DNA of 64,000 bases from contig JAMYGW020000006.1 of the NCBI GenBank assembly GCA_025617375.2, forward strand, positions 1,803,001 to 1,867,000, written 5' to 3'. The stretch is from Acarospora socialis (taxonomy: Eukaryota > Ascomycota > Lecanoromycetes > Acarosporales > Acarosporaceae). The position numbers were made by a program, and so were the translations under genes. Below are positions 48,801 to 60,971 of this stretch, in pieces. Position 1 is the stretch's first letter; each line of letters begins with the position of its first letter. A model generated the notes under the pieces. The model ran no database searches, was not told where the DNA came from, and saw only the letters and a program-made list of their open reading frames with translations.

Positions 48801-49301
48801 TCAATTGCTCCGCGCTCCTCCCTTGGCAGCCCTAAGCTCATCCATCTTCGCGACCCGCAGCTTGAACTCTTCGTACTGGCACTTCTCGTAGCTATGCCTT
48901 TCGGTCTGTCATAACACCCATCTCAGCACCATACTCGTCTTTTCAACCGTAGAACCTCCTTAGACCCTCCCTGGTGTCCATGTTGGGGAAACGTACCTCG
49001 CATTTCCAAGGCAGGTAGTATTCTTCGAACCGGCAGCGGTTCAGCGGGATGAGGAGGTGCGCGCAACTGTCTCGGTATGTAAGCGGAAGTCGGGCGGCGG
49101 ACATGGCTTCTCGTGAGGCGGGTGTGGTCTGGGGCGGGGCGTCTACGATCAGAACGCTCGTCAGTGCTGTATTGAGATGAACATTGGGGCGTGTGCAGTT
49201 GTTTTGTGGTGAAATATGTTGACGAGGTATGCTGCTTTGGTTGACTTACGGGCCCCATCTCCAAGCCCCACAGCTTCCTTCACTGTGTCAGTGACCGTCA
49301 T
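48801..49301 (-). CDS. NDUFB7: NADH:ubiquinone oxidoreductase subunit NDUFB7, 100 aa
   Basis: Three short exons on the minus strand: 49301-49250, 49142-48997 and 48905-48801, with introns of 107 and 91 bp. The spliced protein carries the family core LTYRDSCAHLLIPLNRCRFE and then YLPWKCE|TERHSYEKCQYEEF. It has two CX9C pairs (C-AHLLIPLNR-C and C-ETERHSYEK-C), the twin-CX9C fold of proteins imported into the mitochondrial intermembrane space by the Mia40 route. NDUFB7 is an accessory subunit on the intermembrane-space side of the complex I membrane arm. The intron splits the second CX9C pair. No single reading frame exceeds half the protein, so the gene is easily missed. Confidence 0.92.
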
Positions 49302-49673
49302 CCTCGTCGATAGAGCACAATGCCGGATTGCTGGCTTAATATGGCTTGGTCCAGAGAACGATGTTGGTACCTTGAAATGGCGTAGCGTGATGACATAAGT
49401 ATAAGCGAGACGCTAGTCCAGCACTTAACGCGTCTTCACGTCCCCCCAATTCCAACGACCCGCACCCCGGTGATCGTTTCGTGTTTGCTGCAATCTAGAC
49501 CACTTTCGGACTGTCGGATGTCTTGAGTGCGCCTGACGACATACAAAGAATCTTCTCGTCGCTCCATAGCGATCTCTGCATTACTCGTTACTGGGAGAAG
49601 CACATTCCCGAAACTCGTTGTTCTGAAGCACGCGCAAGCAAACGGCAGCTTGGAGAGCGGACTGTGGCCCGAT
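49302..49673. promoter_or_regulatory. Bidirectional promoter with an MCB-like ACGCGT
   Basis: 372 bases separate the divergent start codons of NDUFB7 and the Mbp1-type gene. ACGCGT, the site bound by MBF (Mbp1/Res) complexes, occurs at 49428-49433. The hexamer is expected about fifteen times by chance in 64 kb and occurs elsewhere in the window, so function is unproven. Confidence 0.4.
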
Positions 49674-52064
49674 ATGGCTCCGGCAGGTGGCAATGGCAAG
49701 ATCTTCTCTGCCACTTACAGTAATGTGAGTCTTCCCATCTGGGGGCTTGACGACAAGTACTGGGTGGGGTGGTAGATGCAGTTGAAGTGATGTTAACGTT
49801 GGTTCAGGTACCGGTGTATGAGTACAACGTCAATGGAAACCATGTCATGAGACGACGTTCGGACGATTGGATCAACGCTACGCACATCCTGAAGGTTGCG
49901 GACCTTGACAAGCCAGCTCGCACCAGGGTGTTGGAGAGAGAGGTGCAGAAAGGTGTACATGAAAAGGTGCAAGGAGGGTATGGAAAGTACCAAGGTTCGA
50001 GCTACGATCGTTGAGAGGAGGTTCTGATAGATTGTTGACGATACTTGAAGGCACCTGGGTACCACTTCATGATGGCCGCGACCTTGCGCAACGTAACGGT
50101 GTTCTTGAAAAGCTTCGGCCCATCTTCGATTATGTTCCGGGCAATGAGAGCCCTCCTCAGGCACCGAAGCATACAACTGCCGCTTCGAACAAACCAAAGT
50201 TGCCCAAAGCGATCGCTGCACCTAAAAGAGCCCCTAGTATGTCTATTCTCACTCTCACATCGCACACTATAACTACTAACGAACAGAAACAAAACCAGTG
50301 CCGGCCCCGAGCCAGATCAGCGAGGATCACTACGACAACATCAGCGCTCAACTCAACGATGATGACAGTCTCTGCAATTCTCCTATCTCTGGTTCGGACG
50401 AGGAGGATGTGATACATTTATCACAGCAGTCTGCAGGGTCACGCAAGCGCAAGCGCGGGTCCAATCATGTGGGGATGATCTCCGTCGCCGATCAACAGCA
50501 TTTAATGTATGCGGATGAACTTCTTGACTATTTCATGCTGTCGGCTGCAGAAGGCGTCACGCACTTTTCTAAGCCGCCAGAACCTCCGGCCCATTTTGAA
50601 GTTGACAGAGCCATTGACGATAAAGGTCACACAGCGCTTCACTGGGGGGCTGCCATGGGAGATATCGAAGTAGTCAAGAGTCTTGTCACCCGAGGAGCAA
50701 ACAAAGCAGTCATGTCTGTCGATACAGAAACTCCGTTGATGAGAGCGGTACTGTTCACCAACAACTTTGAGAAACAGACAATGCCTAAGCTTGTCCATTT
50801 ACTTCAAGATACGATTGATGTCAGAGATTCGTACGGAGCAAATGTATTTCATCATCTCGCCGCCACAACAATCAGCTTGTCGAAGCTCAAATGCGCCCGG
50901 TACTACTCCGAAACCATCATCAACAAGCTGAGCGAAATGCGATCCAGCCAAGATCTCATGAGGATTCTCAACACACAAGATCGAGCCGGTGATACTCCCT
51001 TACACATTGCAGCCCGGAACGGTGCGCGCAAATGTGTCCGTTCCTTTTCTGGCCACGGCGCGGATGGCGACATCCCGAATAAAAAGGGCGTCACCGCGAA
51101 CGAGCTCATTCGAGAGCTGAACGCCCGTCGCACCGAACGATATCCCCAAGCATCTTCATCACCCTTCCAACTCGACTCCAAAGCAAACGGGCGAGAAGTC
51201 GTCCTCGCCCAATCGGGTAACCTCTCGTTCATGTCGACCGGTTGCCAATCCGAAGCAGCGTTGATCGTAACCTCCCAGATCGCCCCGTTGATATCTGAAA
51301 AGACGGAAAAACTCGCCGCAGCCTTCGACAAAGAACTGGAAGAGAAGCAAGCCGACCTGTCGGAAGCGCAGCGCCTGTACGAGAGCATGGACCGCGAACG
51401 CCACCAAATCCGTCAGCAGAACTTCCTCCACATGACCAAAGAAGAAGACGAAAGCCTCACCCACTCCCAGCGCGACGAATGCGCCGCCCTCGTGCGCGAA
51501 AACGAATCCCTCCTCGAACAAACGCAGCACGCCACCCTGCATGCCCTCGTCCGTGCTCGCGAATCCCTCCTCTCGCCATCCGTCTATCACAACCATAACC
51601 ACACCCACATCCACACCCACAACCACAACCACCATCCCTCCTCCTCCTCGGCCGCCTCCGTCGCCTCCTTCGACGAAACGCAACCCCCCCTCTCCCTCTC
51701 CCTCGAGACTGACCCCTCAACCACCGGGGCGGACATGATGCAAACCAAACTCCAGCTCGCCCTCGCCCTGCACGACGAACAAGCCACGCGTGTCGCGCTC
51801 GTCAAGGAGGTGGTGCAGAACATGGCCTCGGCGGGCATGAGCGACAGGGGAAATGAGTTTAAACGGTTGATCGCGGCCGCGATTGGTGTCGGGGAGGAGG
51901 AGGTCGAGATGATGGTTCCGGATCTGCTGGAGGAGTTGGAGATGGTGAGGATGGAGGATGGAGGTGGCGGTGGTGGTGGTGGGGTTGGTGGCGTGATTGG
52001 AGTTGGGAATGGGAATGGGAATGGGGATGGGGAGGCGAGGGTGAGGACGGGGTTGGTGAGTTGA
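49674..52064 (+). CDS. APSES/ankyrin cell-cycle transcription factor (Mbp1/Res2 type), 733 aa
   Basis: Four exons: 49674-49724, 49808-49994, 50051-50236 and 50287-52064. The APSES DNA-binding domain is at about 18-90: [56 protein letters not shown] basic nuclear-localisation-like stretch (SRKRKRGS) lies near 190-200. Ankyrin repeats are at about 255-290 ([18 protein letters not shown]) and 375-405 ([17 protein letters not shown]). A coiled coil follows at about 470-530. Family members form the MBF complex with a Swi6-type partner and drive G1/S genes. A Swi6 paralogue is less likely because the DNA-contacting APSES residues look complete. A His/Asn-rich tract (about 575-595) and a Gly-rich run near the end are low-complexity additions. 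Confidence 0.93.
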
Positions 52065-55000
52065 TGGCTTGCGGTTGATGATGGGGAGGATGGAGTGGAT
52101 GTGATGGGGTGCGGTGGGGTGGGTGGGGTGGTGGAGTAGTGAGGTTTCTGGGGTGGTACTCGGGTTTCTCTGTAAATCATTGTGGGGATTGGAGAGGTCG
52201 GATGAGTTATCAGATGTAAAAGGGACCTCCTGGCATACACACGCACACACAAACGCACAGCATCTACCACGAACCTCCCATCCTCGCTTCTCTCCCCTCT
52301 CTCTCTCCCCTTACCTTAATCCAAACCGAACCCAAAGCCCTTCCTCCCCCTCCACGCTTGCTCCACCACACACCTCCCCTGCCGTCTCCCTTTCCCCAGA
52401 CAACCCCAAAGTAAACAACGCTCCCAGTAGTAACGAACGACAACAGACACGCACCTTGACCTCTACGCGTCCCGTCCGTACTGTAAGTAGGTATCCCCAG
52501 CTCCAGCTCTAGCTCGACGGAACTATAAATTCCTACCAATAACCAAGTCGCTCAAGCAAGCGAGCGAGCGAGCGGAGAGAAAGGAAAGGAAACGAGTCCT
52601 TGACTTTTACTCTACATTTCCTCCACTCTACTCTACTCTACTCTACTCTACTCTACACAGCATGCGTGTGTGTGTGTGTGTAGCACGTCGGGCTTATACT
52701 CCTAGGGTATATGGACGTGACTTTCGACTTACTGACCTGACTGACTAGGTAAAGGGAATGTAAGGTAGAGTAGGTAGGTAAGGTGAGGTACGGTATGCTC
52801 TCACGTCGCGGGGAAGAGAGGAGGGGAGGGGAAGTCGGATGGACGGACGGCTCCTATACGTAGTCCGACCAGCGTGAGGGCAGTGTTAATAGATCAGTCG
52901 GGGATCCTCGCGCGGTTGCGTACAGGAGATAAGGAGTTCGTTGTCGGTGCGGTGTACTATGTATATGGGAAGACGGTTCGGTAGAGCTCTGCGCCCACGC
53001 CACACCACACTTCACTTCTCCTGGATGTTTCCTCGCCCTCCCTACCCCACTTTCCCCCTGCCCTATCACTACCAGATATCCTCCCCTTCCCTTCCCTTTC
53101 CTTTCCTGCTCTATCCCACGCACCCCCGCTGCGTCTACCTCAGCCCTATACGTCGCGCCCAGCCCTCGATGACGGACGGTGGGGATGAAGGAAGGACTGC
53201 CTTCGCAATGCTATGCGTGGTTTTCGTCCTGTCACCTTGGAGAGAGCGTTGGTGTCATTCAAGGGTTAGGAATCTGGTAGGACGGTATCCCGGATGTACA
53301 ACACACGGACGCTCGTCTGGAATCAGGAATCATGTTCGGTTGAGTTGGTTCTTGATGGCGTTGGGGTGATGAGGATGGATAGATAGCCGCGAGCGAGCGT
53401 TGGAGCCAGATACGTACGGCTGTTGATAATGGGATTGAAGAGCAGCGCTAGGGTGACGTGATATTGTGGATGTGAAGATTCACGCGGGGCGGGGTGCCTC
53501 CATCGTTGGGGAAGAATGGCCGATAACGTATTCTTGTGCCTGTATTAAGTCAATGCGTCCACGTCACAGCTTGCTGGACGAGGTGGAGAAGACTCCTTTC
53601 AAGTGATGGCGGCTCCGGGTTGGATTTCGTGCCTGTGAGAGTGATGCAGTAGATGTGGTGGAGATGGGTGCTGGATGATGACAGTTATTGTTAGGGTTCT
53701 GGGTGGATGAACGGAAGGGAGAGGTCGGGTTGTGTTTTTGGTTCGAGGTGACTGTGGAGAGTGGTTCACGAACTGTCGAGGCCTTTGTGGTGTTTCATGA
53801 CGCCAGGTACTTGCTCTTGTTGGGGGGGACTTGAGTGAGAGTGGTATCTGCCTGCCATTGGGCACTACAAAGCCGACGGTTGGTTTATTGGCATTGATTC
53901 GTGCTCGAGATGTATGATATGGTCTCTCTGGTTTTGATGGAAAGAAAAATGACGGGTTTACAGGAGTAGCAGGCACGGACGAGAGTGACTATGCAGTGAA
54001 ATGATATCTCAGACCAAGTGACGATCAAGGGCAAGAACCTTGACACAGACAACAGTACAGATGGCGTCGTGACAGCCAATGAAAAATGCACGCGGAGAGT
54101 AGCTCAACCGGCGCCCACTTGACCCGCCTGGGTTGAGGGTAAAGGAGGAAGTTGCTTTGGTGAGTGGGACTCAGTCGGGTAGGACGGTGGCGAGCATCCC
54201 ACGCAATGGAGTGAAAAAGGGACGAAAAGTGACCGTGTGTCGAGTTCGAGCGGCAGAATGCTGATGGTTTCTGTTCGAATGTCATTGCGGCTGTGCTCCG
54301 ACCAACCCCGATAGATGGACCTGTCGTCCGCGAGGTGATTGCCCATGCGGTTGCCCTCGGGTCAGGGGACGGTCTTGAGAGTCTTGTGGTGCCTTGACAT
54401 TGGGAGTTGTCGCATCTGCCAAGATGCAATGATGAGCTGATTGGTCGTCTTGACTGTTCTGCAGTCAGTTCTGCAGACAGTTCTGCAGCATGTTTTCTCG
54501 CTCCCCCTCGCTTGCAGGTAAGGTACCTAACGTTCTATCTCACAGAAAAGAAGTGAAGTGGACGGTGTCCCGATGGAACCCGATGGAGCCCAATGAAGCA
54601 GCTTGAATCACAATTTGTTTTGACGGAGGGAAATTGCCCTCTCGTCCTAGATTGCGGCGGATGCCAAGGGGACCACTCGAGTAGGATGAAGGTCAGAGCT
54701 CTGGAACGAGAAAGAAGAGGACTAGTGGAGCAACATCGCGTGGAGAACAACAAGTATGAAACTTCCAAAAGCGAAAGTGATATACAACGGTAACAGTGAG
54801 GGGAGGAGGCGTAGCGAGCGCATGATGGAGGTGAAAAGTAGGGGAAGGCATGCATGTTTGACAGCTGTCAGACTTGCAGGCCGTGGTGACCACCCTAAGG
54901 TAGGTACTTACACATAGGCACTCTACCTACCGAACTCCGTACTGTAGGTAGGTAACCTACAGCTCCTTTATCCGACGTCTAGGTACAAGTACCTTGGTGG

Positions 55001-58000
55001 AAGGGATGGTCTCTCAGAGCGGTATGGAAAGGAGGAACGGTCTATTGTCCAATTGCTGCCCAAGATACTACCTAAGGTAGGGAGGGTATGTCCCATGAAG
55101 GTAGTACCGGCAATCGGCTTGGACCCTACCTTATCCTAGTCAGAGGGCGGCTCTTGCTTCCCAAAAGGAAGCGTCTCGAAGAAAAATCAGAGATCTCTCG
55201 ATTGCCGACACGGAGCATGAAACGAAGCATGACTTCTCGAAAAGCCGAAAGGAGTCGCGCATACACATACTCGTCAACATCAGACGTGCATTTAGCAGCC
55301 GAGAGCCGGCGCAGTGGCTTCCGCGGACTTGATGAGGTGCTGCGCTCGCTACTTGTTGGAGTGGGAGTGGGAGTTTCGCATCTACAGTAATCTATCGCAT
55401 ATGAAGACCTGACGCATCCATTTTCGAAGGACAAGAGCAAGTCGAGTGCAAGGGTCAAAGCGAAGCTATACCGAAAGCGGCGGGCTGCGTGTACCTTATG
55501 CATAAAACATCACACCACCATTTCGATCTCCGATCAGATGTCATCTGGTGGTGGCAAAAGCCCAGGGCACTCGGGGCGTGTCGCGTCATGTATGAATACG
55601 CCGTCGGTCGGTGTACGTATTGTAACTTTACCGTATTCGCACAAACGGACACAAATGCACATGCATGTGACCCGAGCCGAGATCTAAAAATTTCTGAAGT
55701 TAGATCGCCAGATCCAGTACCGAGTACCATTGATGTATCGGTACTGTTCTGTAGGTATCGAGTACCTATACCTGACCATTCGCAATATGTACGCAACAAT
55801 GACAGCTGCGATGCTGTCACTCACCACGTGCTCGTGCTCGTGCTCGTCCACATTGCTCCAGGACGTATGGATTACAGTATGACGACGACTCGTAATAAGT
55901 ACGGATCCTTTTCGCGCAAAGCTCCAACATGCATTCGTGCGAGATAGAGGGCAGGACTTGGCGCTCAGCACTGACCACATCTGAGCGCTGCTGTGGCTTT
56001 CTCTTAAACTGGCAATGGGATTCGCGTGCAATTGCCGACCCGGGGACTCGTAGATCCACCACCAATGAAATAAAAGGAAAAAGGGAGAAAATCGCTGCCC
56101 AATTTAATTTCTCTGAGCGTCGGAAGGTGCCGGTGAGTTGAGCTGCCGAGGAACTGTGTGTCTAAAGTGGAAACAAGCTTTGCCAAGAGAAAAGTCGATA
56201 TTCAGAAGTGCTCAACAAGGGCTTGAATGATGATACACTCTGTGGTCATCAACTGCTGCTGAAGTGAGTGGCAGGATGGTTCAGATGGATGGATGGAGAA
56301 ACAGAGAGGAGTTAATTGAGTACCCCAAAATCCACTCTTGTCAAAACATTGCTCGATAGAGGCCGTCGCATCAATTGCGAGTTTGTGATGATGCTCATAA
56401 TTGTGGTAGGCGCAATGAAGGTAATGGATTCTGCCCTCACCGGACCTAAGGTATGGAAAGATCAGAACGTTCGTTAGTTCTTTGCAGCCACGACCCGAAA
56501 AGTGCAAGCCAACCGAGGGGGTACCGAAGCCAAGTTGATGAGTCTATGTAACTCGACTTGAACTGATACCTTGCCTCAAGCGTCCCAGCTTAGCTTTGGC
56601 TTGCGACTGCTTGAGACCTGTCAGCAGTTCAGATCGACGAGAAGGGGAGGATGGATTTCCTGTATGCAGTCAGGAGCCAGAGACCGGCAATGGCGCAGTC
56701 CAGTACCTTAGGGTTTCTGTTGAATGTCTCGAGTGTTGAGATTGGTATGGTATTGTACATTAGGAGTCGCTGTAAGCTGGATGTAAGATTACACAGATTT
56801 GACATGTATCCACACCCATTCAGCTTTTGATCGCCGAAGCAACAAATGCTTTGCTGACAGTGGTGTTGGAGTCCCTTGTGTGTTGGACAGTGAGATGGAA
56901 GTCCATGATGTCTACGATCAGATGCTAGGTCAGGAAGGAGAAAGCGTGCGACCAGTCATAGAACCGCAGTCCCGGTAATCCGTAGAGTACAACTAACTTA
57001 CAAAGGAAGACAATCCTCGACTACCTTACACAGTATATGTACGGCGGTGGCCGTTTCTCGCTTGGCTCTTGACTTTGCAATCGAGATCATCGATCGTGCT
57101 TCAATGGGAAGTACCGTCGAGGTAGCCAAGGTACAGTACCATGGTACCCGTGGGCCTTACCTTACCTTACCTGGGTTAGATGATGATGTATCGTATTTTA
57201 TATTTACCCTTGAGCGATCGGGCAGCAATGCTTTCCCGCGGCCAAGATGAAAGTTAGAATAATCAGAATGTATCCTCTTCGTCCGTCGGTGACTTGGATG
57301 ATAATATACTCGTAATCCACGAATACTCTTGGCTATCACAGGCCCCGGACTAAGCTCCGCTCTGCATCTTGATTCGTGGCTGCCAGTACTTACACAGTAC
57401 TTGTACAAGCTCCGATCCAGATTGCCGATCGTGTCAGAACGCCCTAGCTACCTTAGTTTCCTTTTGACCTTAAGCCCCGGGGACCCCGGCCGAACACAAC
57501 AAAGGAAACATACCTACCTAGGTATATATACGTGGATTTGTAATCTACCGTGTGTCATCGTATAGACCGTAATATAACTCGTCTTACCTTATCGAAAGCT
57601 TTGTTAGTACTTAAGGTAGGTAGTACTGGAACAGCGAAGGAGTTCCCGTGTGGGCGGAAACGAAGACTCGTCCGATTGGTTGGGAAACAAACCCATGGGA
57701 TGATGGGAGGGCTCAAACGGCTCCTCCCTCACCAGCATGATTGGCACATCTCAGAGGAAGCATTCGACGCTAGGAAACTTTCATTCCTTTGCTTTTCTAC
57801 CCTGATTGATTCCACTCAGAGATCTACCTGGAGGACCGCGGCCGTGGGGGGTTTCTTTCTGCATTGGTCCGGGCTACGGGGCCATGCTCTCTCGTGGTGG
57901 CTGACTTAAAGTTAAGGTTCGATACCACGATATTGGTCCCGGTCCAGGACACAACGGACTAGGTAAGGTCAAACATCAGGATGAACCTATCGAAGGACAA

Positions 58001-60971
58001 CCATATTATGTCGTGGTTGCAATGCAACCCCTTTCGGTGAGACGCCCGAAAGCGAATGTATGTCGCCAATATTATTGACTTCAGCCGACTCGTTCGTCGC
58101 GAGTCTTACCTTAGGTGATTGATACTCTTCTCTCCGTTGAAGAGGTTTGACCGATATCCCTCTTCAACGGATTCGGGGTGCATTGTCAAGACAATGTCTG
58201 CAGGTTGCAGAGTGGAAGCTCGACGACTTTTGATGCTGGTTTCGTGTGATCTGTCCAGGAACGAAAAAAGGCTCAGAGGGCTTGGGACGTGTGTTCTGCA
58301 TGTGATGTTTGATGCGATCGGGCAATTTAACATCTGACGGCACTGATCCTGCGGGTTGGCGGAGCTGGTCAAGTGTTCGTGGGTTTCGCGATCGAGACAT
58401 CACGAACGTCCACGGCTTGATGCAGATGCCATCCCAGAGAACCGGAACCGAAGACACATTTCTTCCAAGTGATGAAACCTGCAGTACCATTCGTTAATTC
58501 CCACATAGCAGACTAAACCTCCAGAAGGTAGACAGCAGAGGATTGGAAGACCAAGCGACAACTCCAAGAGAATCCAAAGAGAGAAACATCAATCAAAGTG
58601 GAGCGACATCCCGAAGCCGCTGTCTGATGTGATCTTCCCTCGAGAGGCGCCCGTTCGCACATGGCAGCCGTCCTGCAAGTGTTGTGCTTCATTGGGCACT
58701 ATTCCGTGCAAGCAACCGCCGAATGGGCCTCACCCTCGCTCTGCTATCTGGGCAGAAGAACACAAAGACGAGCCTACGACCGTTTGACCGCTGCACGTAC
58801 CCGTAGACTCACTTGCCAAACTCGAATCGGAGTGCCTGAAGTTGACTTGAAGCACTTGCACCCTGGGGGAAAAGATTGGATCGGGATTCGGCCATTCTGC
58901 ACAGCGCTGTGGCATTGTAACAGTCTCCAGCTACTGAACGACGGGTTAGAACTCAGGCATGATACCGTTTCGATGCTTTCGTGCCGGTCGCTCAATGCGC
59001 CAACGGGTGGACGGGGTCCACGAATCAGCATCTGCATGATTATGCAGCGATATGTCCCTAGATGTACACATAAGCTGCATCTTTCGGCAGATCTAGGCTT
59101 GACAGCTACGCCGCATCGACCGTGAGACCATACCATGTAACCTCGAATCTGAGATGCGTGAGAAGATATGTCAGAACCTTGGCTAGACGTTCTGGAGGAA
59201 TCACAGCAATGACCACCAGATAAGAAATCCGACAGAACAAGCACGACTCTTTCCCAATCTCATCAGTTATCACAGTGTATGCCTTGATGACATTGCTGCC
59301 GCATATAACGTGTCCGACCACACAACAGGTACTCAACCTTCCTGTGCATGAACCCTCCAACTTCATGGCCTCATAGGTGAAATCATTAGCTCCCCTACCC
59401 AGATTGGTAGGCTTTCTCGCTTGCGAGAGAGACATGTGCCAATGCCCGGTACGAGTACGAGCAAGCATACGGAGGACCTTTACCGTAGCAACTGATCCAT
59501 GCACTCTTGAGAGACAGATTTGTTGATAAAGATATTGTTTCCTCCGAGATGAATATTGATATCTGTGAGAGAGTCACGAGTGAGATATTCGAAGCTCGCA
59601 CCGTGGAAGTGTCATCCTCGGGTTCTGTACCTTAGTCAGGTTCACGTGGCATGATGAGTAACATACATTGGTATTGTTATTTTACGGTAACTAAAAGCGA
59701 AAAGGTCTGTATGTATGGTAATCACACGTTTCTTACCTACTTCGACGCTTCTTCGGTTCATCTCCGATCGCCTTTCTGCTGCTCGGCTGTTCCCGCCATG
59801 CCTCTTTTGGAAAGGAACTGACAGTCGTCCGGAGTTGTACTCGTACTTTTCATATTCGAACACTGGGTACTTGGAGATGCATGGGTGTACGCACTAGCAA
59901 TACCTTATGATGTGTGTCTGTCGTGTGGTCGGTCAGGTAAAGGTACCCTTAGAGTTCAGTCAAAAGTAAGGTACCCATACTCGTACTCGTAGTTACGAAT
60001 TCAATGCGTGCGATCTATCGATCTCTTGTCGTGTCGTGTGGGAGGTCCTCCTCCCTGTCCTGCTCTGCTTACCCCCCCCGCCCCTTGGAAAACTCACTCT
60101 ACTCTATACCTTATTAATATCGATCATTACATGATCATTATTGAATTTAGTGGATCTTTTGCCTACCTCCACTTATCTCACTCGCCTTGACTTCACCAAA
60201 AGACACTCAACAACCATATTCCACCATCGAACACAAGGAGCACCATATCGTCTCATCCTTCCACATAGCTGTCGTATCACATAACAATCCACCAAATTGT
60301 TAATTATATTCCGCACCGTCACTGTCGAAATCGGACGGCAGAACAGCGGATTTGTCGATTTTTGGAGGGTTTGGCGCAAAGTGGTGACGATACGAGTACG
60401 GTTATCTGGGCCGCGCCCTTCTCCCAGTTTGCCCCCTCCACTGCCCAGTCAACGGCCACCACCACAGCTCTCCAGCCTGCGACTTTGCTTTCGGATTCAT
60501 CGCAAATCTTATTCGCGAGACTGCTCGGTGTTGAATTTGCATCAAAACCGCAAAGATCACGGGAGAGGAGTTTGGGAACCCCAATCCGTCACCGCGCTCG
60601 AGCGCGGCCAGTGCCGCATCTCGTCCACGCACTACGTGGTCGGAAACAGACAGGAGGCACGGAAGAACACGACTATCTGTTCTGGTAGTAAAGGAGTGAA
60701 GGGAGCCGTTGAAGATCGCAAGACTGCTCAGCCGAGGGAATTGGCCGGCTTCTGTTTTCCGCCATGGAGGCGCTGGATGCCGGCAGTAGGCAAAGGTCCG
60801 TACACTTTGCTCCAGACGAACAATTCCTTCCCCATTTTCTCCACCGAGCTTACGCTGATTGTTTTGCTTCATAGCACCGCACTGCCGTCCTTCAATCACC
60901 TGGATCTGGAGAAACTTAAGAGGGATAGTGCCGAACACTACCAGAAGCATCCATCAGTGGCGGCACTTACG
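52065..60971. other. About 8.9 kb without a recognisable gene; nsdD upstream region
   Basis: Frames up to about 150 codons occur on both strands but none resembles a protein family and none can be extended by plausible splicing. Contents that can be stated are C/T-rich tracts at 52250-52500, a CTCTA pentamer repeat, GT repeats, and repeated CTACCTACC/GGTAGGTA words at about 52770, 54900-54960, 57155-57175, 57510-57530 and 57610. An in-frame extension upstream of the nsdD start is open back to 60297 but has no ATG in a good position. I read the stretch as promoter, long leader and possibly non-coding RNA. Confidence 0.5.
52625..52656. repeat. CTCTA pentanucleotide microsatellite
   Basis: About six tandem CTCTA units, followed within 20 bases by a GT-dinucleotide run (about 52666-52681). 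Confidence 0.9.

Noticed and set aside
60297-60971. N-terminal extension of the nsdD frame
   Set aside because: The frame is open but its first codon is not ATG. It lacks the family pattern, and the ATG at 60972 gives the normal start MSTAPLIS and normal length.
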